64,000 nt of DNA, from the NCBI RefSeq assembly GCF_014529625.1, contig NZ_CP076039.1, positions 1,736,001-1,800,000 of the forward strand. The letters run 5' to 3'. Position numbers and translations under genes: made by a program. The notes beneath the pieces are model-generated. The model searched no databases and had not been told where the DNA came from. It worked only from the letters and a program-made list of their open reading frames with translations. Numbering within the stretch: the first letter of the stretch is position 1; the number at the start of each line of letters is the position of its first letter. The stretch comes from Candidatus Pelagisphaera phototrophica. Lineage in GTDB: Bacteria > Verrucomicrobiota > Verrucomicrobiia > Opitutales > Opitutaceae. Shown one piece after another: positions 27,708 through 36,607 of the stretch.

Positions 27708-28871
27708 CTAATGGCTAGTCGCTCGTGAATTTAGTCGCACGACCAGCGACTGGTAGCCGGCTTTGCGTTGGTATTGCGCTTCGCGTTCGATGTTTTCATC
27801 GAAGTCGATGAGTTCTATACTTCCTATGTGTTCTGAGAGTTTCTTGAGGAGGGAGCGGATGATTAGGCGGGCGTGGGGCGCTCCGAGGCACATGTGAGTT
27901 CCGGCTCCGTAGGCGATATGTGGATTGGGTCGGCGATCGAGACGCACTTCTTCGGGGGAATCGAATACGGTTTCATCGAAGTTGGCGGAGGCCCAGCAAA
28001 GAGAGATCCGTTCATTGGAAGCGACGCTGTAGCCTTCGATCTCCGTATCCACAGGACACTTGCGCCCGATATGAGTCAGGGGAGTGATCACTCGAACAAA
28101 CTCTTCCGCGGCGGTGGGAATGATCTTTGGTTCTTTCCGAATCGAATCGAGCTTTTGAATATGGGAACTGAAGTAGGCGATGATGCCGGTTATGGTATTA
28201 ATGACGGTGTCGCGCCCACCGGCGAAGGTGAGGTTGGTGAAACCCTCCATCTCGTCTCGCGTTAGGGATCGACCTTGAAAGGTGGCTTGGGTGAGGGCGC
28301 TGAAGAAGTCTTCACTTGGCTCCTTTTCGGCCCGATCAAGCTGTTGCTGAATGTAGCTGTCTAGCTGCGATCCTTTCTCACCCGTCTTCGGGTCACGGAA
28401 GACGTGTATTCCCCACCGGATCCAGCATTCCGCTTCGGTTGGAGGAACATTGAGAAGAATCGCTAGCGCTCGACTCTGGATGGGGAGGGCGAAGTCGCGC
28501 ACGATTTCAATCGAGTCGCGTGCTACCGCATCTGAAAGGGCGTCGCCGATCAGTTGCTCGACCTGTTCGATCATCTCAGGTTTCAGGGCTCGACGAAAAA
28601 AGGGCTCCACGATCTTGCGGTATTCCGTGTGTATAGGTGGATCGGTCTCGATGGGCAACTGCCGAACGCTTCGGACATCCTCCTCTTGAGGGATGGGAAC
28701 ATGGAATGGGTCATCTGAGCTGAAGGTCCTCCAGTCCTTCGCCGCTGCTCGTACGTCCTTGTGACGAAGAATCATAGGAATGGTCTCCCCGTCAAAGTCG
28801 TTCGGCAGAACTCCTTCGGATTTTCGGGCCTGTTTAAATGGATCGTGGGGACAGAATGCGTCAGCGCTCAT
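27708..28871 (-). CDS. Cytochrome P450
   Basis: 387 aa from ATG 28871; a TTG 60 nt upstream would add 20 residues and is less likely. The haem-binding loop is YGAGTHMCLG with the axial Cys328, the I-helix oxygen motif is AGGRDT at 217-222 and the K-helix ExxR is EFVR at 257-260. The size and short N-terminus without a membrane anchor mark a soluble bacterial class I P450 monooxygenase. Substrate is unknown. No ferredoxin or ferredoxin reductase gene is in the window, so its redox partner is encoded elsewhere. It is divergent from a TonB-dependent receptor with 652 bp between the starts. P450s of marine bacteria in polysaccharide loci sometimes demethylate methyl sugars; nothing here proves that role. 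Confidence 0.93.
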   Translation of the reverse strand: MSADAFCPHDPFKQARKSEGVLPNDFDGETIPMILRHKDVRAAAKDWRTFSSDDPFHVPIPQEEDVRSVRQLPIETDPPIHTEYRKIVEPFFRRALKPEMIEQVEQLIGDALSDAVARDSIEIVRDFALPIQSRALAILLNVPPTEAECWIRWGIHVFRDPKTGEKGSQLDSYIQQQLDRAEKEPSEDFFSALTQATFQGRSLTRDEMEGFTNLTFAGGRDTVINTITGIIAYFSSHIQKLDSIRKEPKIIPTAAEEFVRVITPLTHIGRKCPVDTEIEGYSVASNERISLCWASANFDETVFDSPEEVRLDRRPNPHIAYGAGTHMCLGAPHARLIIRSLLKKLSEHIGSIELIDFDENIEREAQYQRKAGYQSLVVRLNSRATSH

Positions 28872-29054
28872 GTGGCCTAGATTGGAGAGAAGACTCGGAA
28901 AGGAAAGACGCTTTCTTGGTTTTAGGGGCAAATGTAAATGAGGAAGCTTTCCCCCTTACTGCATTCAATCGGAAAGAGGTTTGTATAATACGAATGGAAA
29001 GTTTGGTTGGCAAAGCAGACTTGGCTCGGCTTGATTTATGGTGGTTGATTGAAT

Positions 29055-29076
29055 TTTGCTCAAATTTGAGCCAAAA
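29055..29076. promoter_or_regulatory. Candidate operator: 14-bp perfect palindrome
   Basis: GCTCAAATTTGAGC at 29058-29071 is a perfect 14-bp palindrome, flanked by TTT on the left and CAAAA on the right, so the symmetry almost extends further. It lies 187 bp upstream of the P450 start and about 450 bp upstream of the TonB receptor start. A dimeric regulator site is plausible; no cognate regulator gene is adjacent. Confidence 0.4.
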
Positions 29077-29509
29077 TGGGATAACAGTCGGCCATTCTTG
29101 TTTAAGACGAGTTATATTTGAATGTAGCTTAAACTGTGTGCGTTCGCCCATTCCTACCGAAACCCTACCGCTACTATGGGAAAAAAGGCGTAAGTTTTTA
29201 CCATCAAAGAAGTCTAAAACGACCCCTTTTCAATTCGTGTTATGGGCACATAATAGATTGATAATAGCCCTGATATGCAGAATTTGAGGAACGATTCTAG
29301 ATGCCGAATCTGCTAAGATTTTAATAATAAGCCTACTATTTGCAAAGTTGGTTTTTTTAGGCTTGATTGAATGTCCAAATCTGCTGCGAGAAGAGATAGG
29401 GTATTCAGACCCCAAAGCGGTCACAAAGAGTTGCGTTTGCGCCGGCGACTTAGGGTGGGAAAACTTGGCGCTCACGACTTCAGTTTTAATATGAGTGACA
29501 ATCTCTTAC

Positions 29510-29514
29510 AGGAA
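29510..29514 (+). promoter_or_regulatory. Ribosome binding site that decides the TonB receptor start
   Basis: AGGAA lies 9 nt before ATG 29524, while ATG 29491 and the longer frame from 29371 lack such a site. A signal peptide begins directly at 29524. Confidence 0.6.
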
Positions 29515-29523
29515 TTTCAGTTT

Positions 29524-31956
29524 ATGCGGTGTGGGATGGCTTTAGCAACTCTCTCTTTTGCTGCGATCTCGGTATGGGGCAAAGCAATCGACGAGCCCAG
29601 CGAGCCAACGTCGGGCGTCGAGGAGAGCGATTTTATTGTAAGTGAAAAAAACGAGGTGGAGCTTGTCGAGGACTCTAACATAAGCGAAGCGATTCAGCGA
29701 CGGCCGGATTTAACCTTTTCAAATGTCACTATTGATGGGGAGGATTCGCTTCAATCGCTAGACAGTATTTCAGCCGATGACGTTACCTCAGTTGAGGTAA
29801 TGAAAGCGGTGACGCCTGATCAGGACGCTGATTCGCGTGGAGGTTCCATACGATTGAAAACTCGGCCTTCCTACACACAAAAGGAAATTTCGACAAAAAT
29901 AATGCTCGAGAGCGAATACAACTCTTACATTGAAGAGCTTGGTTATGAGGGCAGTATATCGGTGGGTGGGCCGTTGAACGGGGCAGCGACTATCGGTGGT
30001 CGATTGACTTTTAGTTATGAAGATGAACCAGAAGGAAATCAGTATATCAACAAGGACTGGTTTCGTAGAACGGTTAATGGCGAATCTAAGCTTCTACTCA
30101 GAGAGTTGAAACTAAATGACATCCGCGAATGGAACAGCGATCGGGATATAACAGCTTCTTTGGATTTTAAAGGTAGTGATTCTTTACGTCTTTTTTGGAA
30201 AGGAAGCCATAGTATAAATCGGAACCGTGAAAGACGCCCTCAGCTTGAGTACCGCTTCAATGAAGGAAAGTATGCGGCCATAAATTCTGATCAGATAATC
30301 ATAGAAGGTTTCGAAGTAGAGCGAGGGTTATATGAATTCGAAAATGAGATGGAAATAGCGGAAACGACTTTGGGGTCCGAATGGGAGTCGGGTAATTGGG
30401 AGGCGGATGTCAAATTATTGTATCAGATAGAAGACTACAAACCCATTGATTATTTCAATGTGGATTTCGTGAAACCTGATGTGGACGCAGCCTACGAACT
30501 TGACAGCTATTTGTTCCCCTTAGTCATGATAGAAAACGGTGACTCAATTGATGATTCTTCCCAATTTGCCCTCGAGGATTTTGCTATCCGGGACAGAAAC
30601 CGTGACGAGAGGGACGCTATTGGGTCTGTTAACGTTCGATTAAAGAATGCTTTCGATAATGAGAGTTTATCTCTGCGATTTGGAGTTAAGAGTAGGCGAA
30701 GAGATTACGATACTTTTGGTGAAACTGCTTATTTCAGTGCTTCATCCGAATTACCTCTTAGTTTAGCAGATGCGGAATTGAGGAATAATGGCATAAGTCT
30801 TATAAGCGATCGGTACAGGTATGGGCCGGCCGTCGATAGGACAAAGATTGAAAGCCTCATTGAAGATAATTTTCAAAGCTTCCCTTACGAAGAGAGGAGA
30901 TCCCGTGAAATTACTGATTCATCTACGTTCTCTGTTGAAGAAAATATAGACGCAATTTATGCGATGGGCGATTACAGTGTTGGCAATTGGAGGGCTCTTG
31001 TGGGCCTGCGCCAAGAGATAACATCAATCGACTTCGAATCTAACGAGGTTATCGTAGGCAACGACGTACTGGACAAAGATTCGGATGGCAATACCAACGA
31101 GATTGTGTACCTGGGCGCGAGTCCAACATTTGGCTCCAATCAATACAATAATTTCTTCCCGAATACCCATTTGCGTTTTCGATTGAATAATTATACGACG
31201 TTCATTACATCCTACACAGAGACCATTGATCGTCCGCGATACGCTGATGTTGTCCCATACCGCTTGCTGAAATTAGAGGATCAGGAAGTTGAAGAGGGCA
31301 ATCCGAACTTACGACCGACGCTTTACGCAAATATAGACATCTCGGTCGATATGAAAGTAAAGGATGGAGGATTGGTTTCATTCGAGTTCTTCGATAGGCA
31401 GGTGGAGGACTACATTTTTAGCAACGAAACCATTATAAGCGGCGGCATATACGATGGATTCGAACTCGAAAGGCAGGAAAACGGTTCAAGTGCATTTCTG
31501 CGGGGTGTATCCATGACCTGGAGTCAGCCTATTAGTCTGCCATTTTTCGATGAGGGATTTTCGCTTAATGCCAAGTACGTAAAACAAGAGTCCGAATTGC
31601 AGTATCCGGAGCGTCCAGGAGAAGTCCTTCCGCTACCAATGATGCCGGACAATGAAATGAATGTCTCTTTTACTTACGAAAAAGAGAGGCTGTTTGCCCA
31701 GCTGAAATTTTGGAATGAGGAAGATAAAGTCTTTAGAGTAGGCAAGGACACCGAAAGCGATCGGTATTTAGGCTCTAAAAGCAGTGTCGATCTTTCGGTG
31801 AGCTATAAGCTGAAAGAGAAGGCAAGGGTTTATGTAGAGTGGGATAATATTACCAACGAACCCTATGGCAGAATCTACGAAGGAAGCCCACTTTACGCAA
31901 CGTACTACCGCACTCGCCCTTGGACCTTAACAACGGGTATGCGGATAGAACTATAG
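29524..31956 (+). CDS. TonB-dependent outer-membrane receptor
   Basis: 810 aa from ATG 29524 with a signal peptide (MRCGMALATLSFAAISVWG). A reduced plug domain follows: NISEAIQRRPDLTFSNVTIDG, then SISADDVTSVEVMKAVTPDQDADSRGGSIRLKT, the typical end of a plug. About 650 residues of beta-strand-rich barrel come next, including the region TIDRPRYADVVPYRLLK, EEGNPNLRPTLYANIDIS and SFEFFDRQVEDYIF, and the C-terminus ends in TTGMRIEL as expected for a barrel. The plug is shorter than usual because the N-terminal strands before SNVTIDG are brief. It would import a large substrate across the outer membrane using TonB energy. The lone position next to a P450 gene suggests co-regulation. Confidence 0.85.
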   Translation: MRCGMALATLSFAAISVWGKAIDEPSEPTSGVEESDFIVSEKNEVELVEDSNISEAIQRRPDLTFSNVTIDGEDSLQSLDSISADDVTSVEVMKAVTPDQDADSRGGSIRLKTRPSYTQKEISTKIMLESEYNSYIEELGYEGSISVGGPLNGAATIGGRLTFSYEDEPEGNQYINKDWFRRTVNGESKLLLRELKLNDIREWNSDRDITASLDFKGSDSLRLFWKGSHSINRNRERRPQLEYRFNEGKYAAINSDQIIIEGFEVERGLYEFENEMEIAETTLGSEWESGNWEADVKLLYQIEDYKPIDYFNVDFVKPDVDAAYELDSYLFPLVMIENGDSIDDSSQFALEDFAIRDRNRDERDAIGSVNVRLKNAFDNESLSLRFGVKSRRRDYDTFGETAYFSASSELPLSLADAELRNNGISLISDRYRYGPAVDRTKIESLIEDNFQSFPYEERRSREITDSSTFSVEENIDAIYAMGDYSVGNWRALVGLRQEITSIDFESNEVIVGNDVLDKDSDGNTNEIVYLGASPTFGSNQYNNFFPNTHLRFRLNNYTTFITSYTETIDRPRYADVVPYRLLKLEDQEVEEGNPNLRPTLYANIDISVDMKVKDGGLVSFEFFDRQVEDYIFSNETIISGGIYDGFELERQENGSSAFLRGVSMTWSQPISLPFFDEGFSLNAKYVKQESELQYPERPGEVLPLPMMPDNEMNVSFTYEKERLFAQLKFWNEEDKVFRVGKDTESDRYLGSKSSVDLSVSYKLKEKARVYVEWDNITNEPYGRIYEGSPLYATYYRTRPWTLTTGMRIEL

Positions 31957-32076
31957 TTTGCGAGCAATACTATCCCTGGCGGTGAAGTAATTTTTGTTAC
32001 AGCTTTGCAGATCGAAAGCTTAGACTCGAGTAAACTGTCGTAATTCTTTATTCAAATGTGCTTCGATTAAGTTGAG

Positions 32077-32808
32077 TCATCGAGGTTTTTCGAAGATCAA
32101 AAAATGCTGCCAAGGTAGATCGTTTTTAGTTTCCACCCAATTGAATCCAACAAGGTTCATCTCTTTTTTAGCCTGAGCTTGAGTCATTTTGTGCAGCGGT
32201 TTGATGGGCACTTTTGGATCTTCAGCTCGGTATTCCAATAAGTAGACGATGCCTCCAGGCCGCAAAGCATTGAAGATGGATGTCATCATTTCGTAGGGGT
32301 GGGAGAACTCATGGTAGGCATCAACAAATAAAGCCGCATCGATCGTTTCGGGTGGCATTTGGATACTTTTGGTGCTGCCGAGGTGTGGCACTACATTCGT
32401 GATCTTTTCCGCGGCCGCTTTGCTTGTGATGTAGTTGAGCATCTCCTGCTGGATATCAACTGCGAGTGCTTTCGAGCTGGGATACTTCTTAGCGATACGA
32501 AAGCTATAGTAGCCCGATCCCGCCCCGATGTCGGCGATGACGGCATTCGGCTTTAAGTCGAGAAGAGCGATGGCTTTACTCGGAGCCTCTTCGTCCTCGC
32601 GATTGTCCCGCTCTAGCCATGAAATGCCTTGGTGGCCCATGACCTGTGCGATCTCACGACCCATATAGTACTTTCCAATTCCGTCGCGCGTGCGGGGGCC
32701 TTCGGTGTAGATAACAGCGCTATCGGGAATCGATTGACCCAGCAGCGGGAGCTTTACGCAGATGGCTAAGGCGATTAAAGCAGTTGAGAGCCGCATTCGA
32801 AAGGGCAT
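32077..32808 (-). CDS. Exported class I SAM-dependent methyltransferase-like protein
   Basis: 243 aa from ATG 32808, chosen over the longer open frame to 32931 because GGAG lies 8 nt upstream and a signal peptide follows (MPFRMRLSTALIALAICVKLPLLGQS). The SAM-binding motif is ADIGAGSGYYSFRIA, followed by ALAVDIQQEML and PPETIDAALFVDAYHEF, then GGIVYLLEYRAED. The N-terminal YYMGREIAQVMGHQG..WLERDNREDEE is characteristic of a PVC and proteobacterial group of secreted methyltransferase-like proteins. How a periplasmic enzyme would obtain S-adenosylmethionine is unclear, so the activity is uncertain. It stands alone and is convergent with the TonB receptor gene. Confidence 0.85.
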   Translation of the reverse strand: MPFRMRLSTALIALAICVKLPLLGQSIPDSAVIYTEGPRTRDGIGKYYMGREIAQVMGHQGISWLERDNREDEEAPSKAIALLDLKPNAVIADIGAGSGYYSFRIAKKYPSSKALAVDIQQEMLNYITSKAAAEKITNVVPHLGSTKSIQMPPETIDAALFVDAYHEFSHPYEMMTSIFNALRPGGIVYLLEYRAEDPKVPIKPLHKMTQAQAKKEMNLVGFNWVETKNDLPWQHFLIFEKPR

Positions 32809-32934
32809 GACAGGTACTCCATAGGAATGTTCGGAAAATACAAAAGGAATCGACAAAGCGGATAGTAGGTGGCGTAGCAATGGCACGATGATAGGCAAGC
32901 CAATCACAGCAACGCAACCTTCGTCAACCATATC

Positions 32935-33006
32935 GTAGGAGCGGTTTTACACCGCGATCATTTTTGATTTCAAGACTGTAGGGGCGGTCGTAGATCGCTC
33001 GCTATC
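32935..33006. repeat. REP elements of families 1 and 2 side by side
   Basis: 32935-32958 is a family 1 arm (GTAGGAGCGGTTTTACACCG..). 32978-33006 (GTAGGGGCGGTCG..CTCGCTATC) is, on the reverse strand, a diverged family 2 arm (GATAGCGAGCGATCTACGAC..). They fill the 127-bp gap between the methyltransferase gene and the LarA-like gene. Confidence 0.7.
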
Positions 33007-33007
33007 T

Positions 33008-34330
33008 TTAGCGGATCGTGGGCCAGGTTTGGTTGCCAGATTCGTCGAATTCGATCGGGCGGGGTTCACCGTCCAGAATGATGTCCTCTCGACATTCAAT
33101 TTCAGGAAGATAGGATGTCGAAACCCAAATCTTTTCGATATCTTTTGTATTGGAAATTTGGACGAGGCGCGCGACTTGATCTGGCTTACTAGTCGCATTG
33201 CGACAGGCGATTTCGATCGCTTGACGATCGGATGAAGCGATTAAAGGAACCTTAGCTCCTACGGGAGTACGGGCAGTGAGGGCATTGGTGTAGGTAACGG
33301 CAAGGTCGATTTTTTCGGCAGCCCTTGAGGTAATGATGTCGGCATTACCCATCCCAATGGCGTTACCCTTTGTGGCCTTGCTCAAATCGCGAATAACGAT
33401 TTGGCCAATGTTGGGGGTGTACTCTCTTTGGACGTTGGTGGCGGAGCGGCCGGTCACATTGGAGTCCATGCCGGCCCCGCTAATGTCTTTCCCCATGGCA
33501 TCGACCACGAGGACGTCGATTTCCGAAAGCAACATTCGCCCGATTAGCGTTTTAGAGTAGGCCAGAAGTTCTTTCTCTTGATCCAGAATCTGGTCTGCAG
33601 GAATGGCCTTAACTCTGGCGACCTGATTTGCAGCGTTATCGACGATGGCGACACCAAATAAGATAGGAGCTTTTTCGAGGAATATTTTGGCCGCATCGGG
33701 GAGCGCTTTGTGGAAGCGATGAAAACCCAACTTGTGAACCTCGGTCGTGCCTATATGTTTACCCAAGCCAATCATCATCATTTTTAGGAGGCCACTTTCG
33801 TATTCAGCGGCGAAGGCAGTGTGCGGCTTGATCCGGTTACAAACGATAATGCCATCCGACTCGTAAGCCAATTGATCGCAGCAAACGGGAGTTTCCTCCT
33901 CGATTTCACCTAGTTTCACAACATCCATCGATGAACGGATAGGAGTGTTAACGGATTCTTCGGTAATACCTAAGTTCTCAAGTACAGCCAGCTGTCCTTC
34001 CGCGGTTGCTCCTCCGTGACTACCCATAGCGGGAACGATAAACGGTTCTGCTCCCCGTTCTTTGAGTTGAGAGACGAGTGAGCGAACAACGGGGATGAAA
34101 CCCTTGATTCCTCTGCTTCCAGCGGTGATGGCGATCCGTTTCCCTTTTAAATCCAATCCTGAGAATTGCTGAAGCTGGGCACGCATTTCAGCCTCAATGT
34201 CGCTAACGGTGTCGGTTGGGAACCGTTGGATTACCGGTACTAGCTCAGGCAGGGTGATGGGAGGTTGATCCGCAATAGTCGGGCAGATATTGCGGACGGT
34301 GAGACTGGACGTATAGGGTCGGGAGTTCAT
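33008..34330 (-). CDS. LarA-like (DUF2088) lactate racemase family protein
   Basis: A 440-aa cytoplasmic protein. The DUF2088 N-terminal region shows GKRIAITAGSRGIKG, FIVPAMGSHGGATAEGQ and IIVCNRIKPHTAFAAEYESGLLKMMMIGLGKHIG, which are positioned like the cofactor-binding His and Lys region of LarA. LarA racemises lactate with a nickel-pincer nucleotide, and many homologues act on other 2-hydroxy acids; the substrate here is not predictable. LarB/C/E cofactor synthesis genes are not in the window. It is the third gene of a minus-strand run (dehydratase, aldolase, this gene; gaps of 41 and 59 bp), so a role in sugar-acid breakdown is inferred. Confidence 0.75.
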   Translation of the reverse strand: MNSRPYTSSLTVRNICPTIADQPPITLPELVPVIQRFPTDTVSDIEAEMRAQLQQFSGLDLKGKRIAITAGSRGIKGFIPVVRSLVSQLKERGAEPFIVPAMGSHGGATAEGQLAVLENLGITEESVNTPIRSSMDVVKLGEIEEETPVCCDQLAYESDGIIVCNRIKPHTAFAAEYESGLLKMMMIGLGKHIGTTEVHKLGFHRFHKALPDAAKIFLEKAPILFGVAIVDNAANQVARVKAIPADQILDQEKELLAYSKTLIGRMLLSEIDVLVVDAMGKDISGAGMDSNVTGRSATNVQREYTPNIGQIVIRDLSKATKGNAIGMGNADIITSRAAEKIDLAVTYTNALTARTPVGAKVPLIASSDRQAIEIACRNATSKPDQVARLVQISNTKDIEKIWVSTSYLPEIECREDIILDGEPRPIEFDESGNQTWPTIR

Positions 34331-34389
34331 CTGTAGGTAGCTATTAATTACGCTTAATAGGTGCTTTTCAGCAATGGTTGAAGGGTTCG

Positions 34390-35160
34390 CTATTGAACAG
34401 CCTCTTGATTCGCTGTTACGAGTTCTTTCATTCCTGCGGCGACCATCCCTCCGTCGGATCCGACGGCGAGAAAAGAGAAACCTTTGGCATGAAACTTTGC
34501 AATGTCTGGAGAAGCGAAACCGAGAATGCCGCTAGCCTTGTTGTACTTTTTAGCCGCTTCGACCACTTTTTCTGTGGCGGCAATGTAATCCGGATGGTCA
34601 AACTGTTGAGGGATGCCCATGCAAATACTAAGATCCATGGGACCAACGAAGAGTACGTCTACACCGTCAACTGCTGCGATCTCCTCTACATTTTCAATTG
34701 CGGCAGGAGACTCGATCTGAGCAATAATTAGAGTGCTCTCATGAGACGATTCGAGTCGCTCGTTAAACTTGGCCCCGTAGTGGGCTCCTCGATTCATAAG
34801 GGCGACCCCTCGAGTGCCGTGCGGAGGATATCGAGAGTAGGATACGGCAGCTCGTGCCTCGTCAGCGGTATTTACATTGGGCACCATCAAACCATTAGCG
34901 CCTAGATCGAGGGCCCGTTTGAAATAGTCGGCCTGATTTGAGGGTAGCCTGATCACAGGGGCTGTATTGGAGCCCTCTAGGGCTATGAGTTGGTGGGTTA
35001 GCATGCCCCAGGAGCCCGAACCATGTTCCATGTCGAGCAAGGCCCAGTCTAGGCCGGAGCGTCCCGCCAATTCAGCGAGGATCGCTGATCCAGAGTTCAG
35101 AAAGGATCCCAGGAGTTTGCCTCCTTGCAGTGCCCTTTTTCGTATGGTAATTTCGTTCAT
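34390..35160 (-). CDS. HpcH/HpaI family aldolase (2-keto-3-deoxy-sugar acid aldolase type)
   Basis: A 256-aa class II pyruvate aldolase. The catalytic His pair region is DMEHGSGS (D43-H46), the substrate arginine is in PVIRLP, and the metal ligands are Glu in IIAQIESPAA and Asp in VGPMDLSICMG. The GANGLMVPNVNTADEARAAV and YPPHGTRGVAL strings are typical for HpcH, GarL and RhmA. These enzymes cleave 4-hydroxy-2-oxo acids to pyruvate plus an aldehyde. The gene lies between a glucarate dehydratase-like gene and a LarA-like gene, so the likely substrate is the 2-keto-3-deoxy acid made by that dehydratase, as GarL does in aldarate catabolism (inference from context). Confidence 0.9.
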   Translation of the reverse strand: MNEITIRKRALQGGKLLGSFLNSGSAILAELAGRSGLDWALLDMEHGSGSWGMLTHQLIALEGSNTAPVIRLPSNQADYFKRALDLGANGLMVPNVNTADEARAAVSYSRYPPHGTRGVALMNRGAHYGAKFNERLESSHESTLIIAQIESPAAIENVEEIAAVDGVDVLFVGPMDLSICMGIPQQFDHPDYIAATEKVVEAAKKYNKASGILGFASPDIAKFHAKGFSFLAVGSDGGMVAAGMKELVTANQEAVQ

Positions 35161-35201
35161 GTAGTGTGCTTAGACGGAATGTCTTACGTGGTGGGTTGCA
35201 G

Positions 35202-36485
35202 CTACCAGCGGGTTGCTTTAAACTTCCATCCTGGCTCGATTTTCTGCATTTCGGCTTCGTCATTCCGGAACGAGAGTCCTGACTTGAGGTAATTTTGATG
35301 AAGCCGGTCCAATTCAGCTCGATTGATTGTGACGCCTAATCCTGGACCATCTGGAACTTGGATGGCGCCGTTTTTGAAGGGCAGGCGACCGCCTTCTATG
35401 ATCTCGTCGGACTGCCACGGGTAGTGTGTATCCAAGTCATAGTCGAGCTGTGGGATACAGGCTCCCAGGTGGACCATAGCGGCCAGCGACACTCCGAGAT
35501 GGCTGTTTGAATGCATTGAGATTGCCCGACCAAAGGTCTGGCAGATGCGGCACAATTCAATACAGGGCTTGAGCCCGCCCCAGAAGTGGTGGTCGGTCAA
35601 AATGACGTCTTCAGAATGGACCTTAATTGCGTTTGGAATATCCTCAAATGACGTGGTGCACATATTGGTGGCTAGCGGGGAATCGATTGCTTTGCCCACT
35701 TCGGCCATTGCTTTCTGGCCGCGAACCGGGTCTTCCAGGTATTCAAGAACTGAATCCAGCTTCTTGCCTATGCGAATTCCGGTTTCGACGGTCCAGACCG
35801 CGTTGGGGTCGAGTCGGAGGGGAACGTCGGGGCCAAACGCGTCCCGCAGAGCCAGCATAGCGTCGGCTTCTTCATCCGGTGGAAATACCCCGCCTTTGAG
35901 TTTGATCGACTTAAAGCCAAATGTATCGATCATGGACTGGGCTTGCTTGACGACGGTATCCGGAGTATTCGCTACTTGCTGTCGCGCGGCGGCCCAGCCT
36001 GTGGCGCTTTCGTTCATGCCAAATTTCAGTTCTCCGCCGGTGCCCGGTTCCTTGTAAAAAAGATAGGCGCCGAATGGAACCTCGTCTCGGACCGCCCCGC
36101 CGAGCAAATCACACATCCGGACCTCGAATCGCTTACCTAAATAGTCGAGGCAGGCGACTTCGAGAGCGCTTCTTAAGTGAACCCAAACTCGATTGTCCCA
36201 TGGAGTATCGCCGCGCGAGTCTTCTTGAGTCGTGAGCCGCTCACCCGCTTTTTCCAGGAGACGGGTGAGCTGAAGGGGATCGCTGCCCAGCAGTCCTGCG
36301 CAAATATGGATTAGAGAATCGACAACTCCTTCGGTGCAAGGGATTTCGCTGATCCCCGTGAGACCGTCCTCGCAGGATAGCTCAAGCACTACTCGAAGTG
36401 CGTAGGGGGCATGCAATCCGGACGCGGCACGGAGTGGGGGATCAATTGTAGCTATTGGGGTAATTCGATAATGAGAGATCTTCAT
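35202..36485 (-). CDS. Enolase-superfamily sugar acid dehydratase, glucarate dehydratase-like
   Basis: A 427-aa protein with the full glucarate dehydratase active-site set: K195-x-K197 (SIKLKGG), metal ligands D226 (RLDPNAVW), E251 (LEDPV) and N274 (LATN), D298 (ILTDHHFWGG) and H325 in SMHSNSHLG. Asn as third metal ligand and the HSN(S/N)H string are features of the GlucD subgroup. The N-terminal GLHAPYALRVVLE and GISEIP also match that group, as does LDYDLDTHYPWQ near the end. It would dehydrate an aldarate or related sugar acid to a 2-keto-3-deoxy acid for the aldolase gene downstream. Whether glucarate itself is the substrate cannot be told. Confidence 0.87.
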   Translation of the reverse strand: MKISHYRITPIATIDPPLRAASGLHAPYALRVVLELSCEDGLTGISEIPCTEGVVDSLIHICAGLLGSDPLQLTRLLEKAGERLTTQEDSRGDTPWDNRVWVHLRSALEVACLDYLGKRFEVRMCDLLGGAVRDEVPFGAYLFYKEPGTGGELKFGMNESATGWAAARQQVANTPDTVVKQAQSMIDTFGFKSIKLKGGVFPPDEEADAMLALRDAFGPDVPLRLDPNAVWTVETGIRIGKKLDSVLEYLEDPVRGQKAMAEVGKAIDSPLATNMCTTSFEDIPNAIKVHSEDVILTDHHFWGGLKPCIELCRICQTFGRAISMHSNSHLGVSLAAMVHLGACIPQLDYDLDTHYPWQSDEIIEGGRLPFKNGAIQVPDGPGLGVTINRAELDRLHQNYLKSGLSFRNDEAEMQKIEPGWKFKATRW

Positions 36486-36607
36486 AGAGGAACTAAAACG
36501 AAGGATTTGTAGGTTATTGAGGAGGGAGTAGAATCAGGGTTTCTCTGAATTACAAACTGATCATTTAGATTGCACCAAGAAAGGGACTGGTTTTTCTCGT
36601 ATTCTAT

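Larger units (their letters stand above)
28872..29523. other. AT-rich divergent control region
   Basis: 652 bp between the P450 start and the TonB receptor start. It contains the palindrome at 29058-29071 and the ribosome binding site at 29510-29514; I see no convincing gene, although frames are open by chance. Confidence 0.5.

Noticed and set aside
28838-29287. A 149-codon forward frame between P450 and TonB receptor
   Set aside because: Its first part overlaps the P450 start and its composition is not protein-like; no ribosome binding site or motif supports it.
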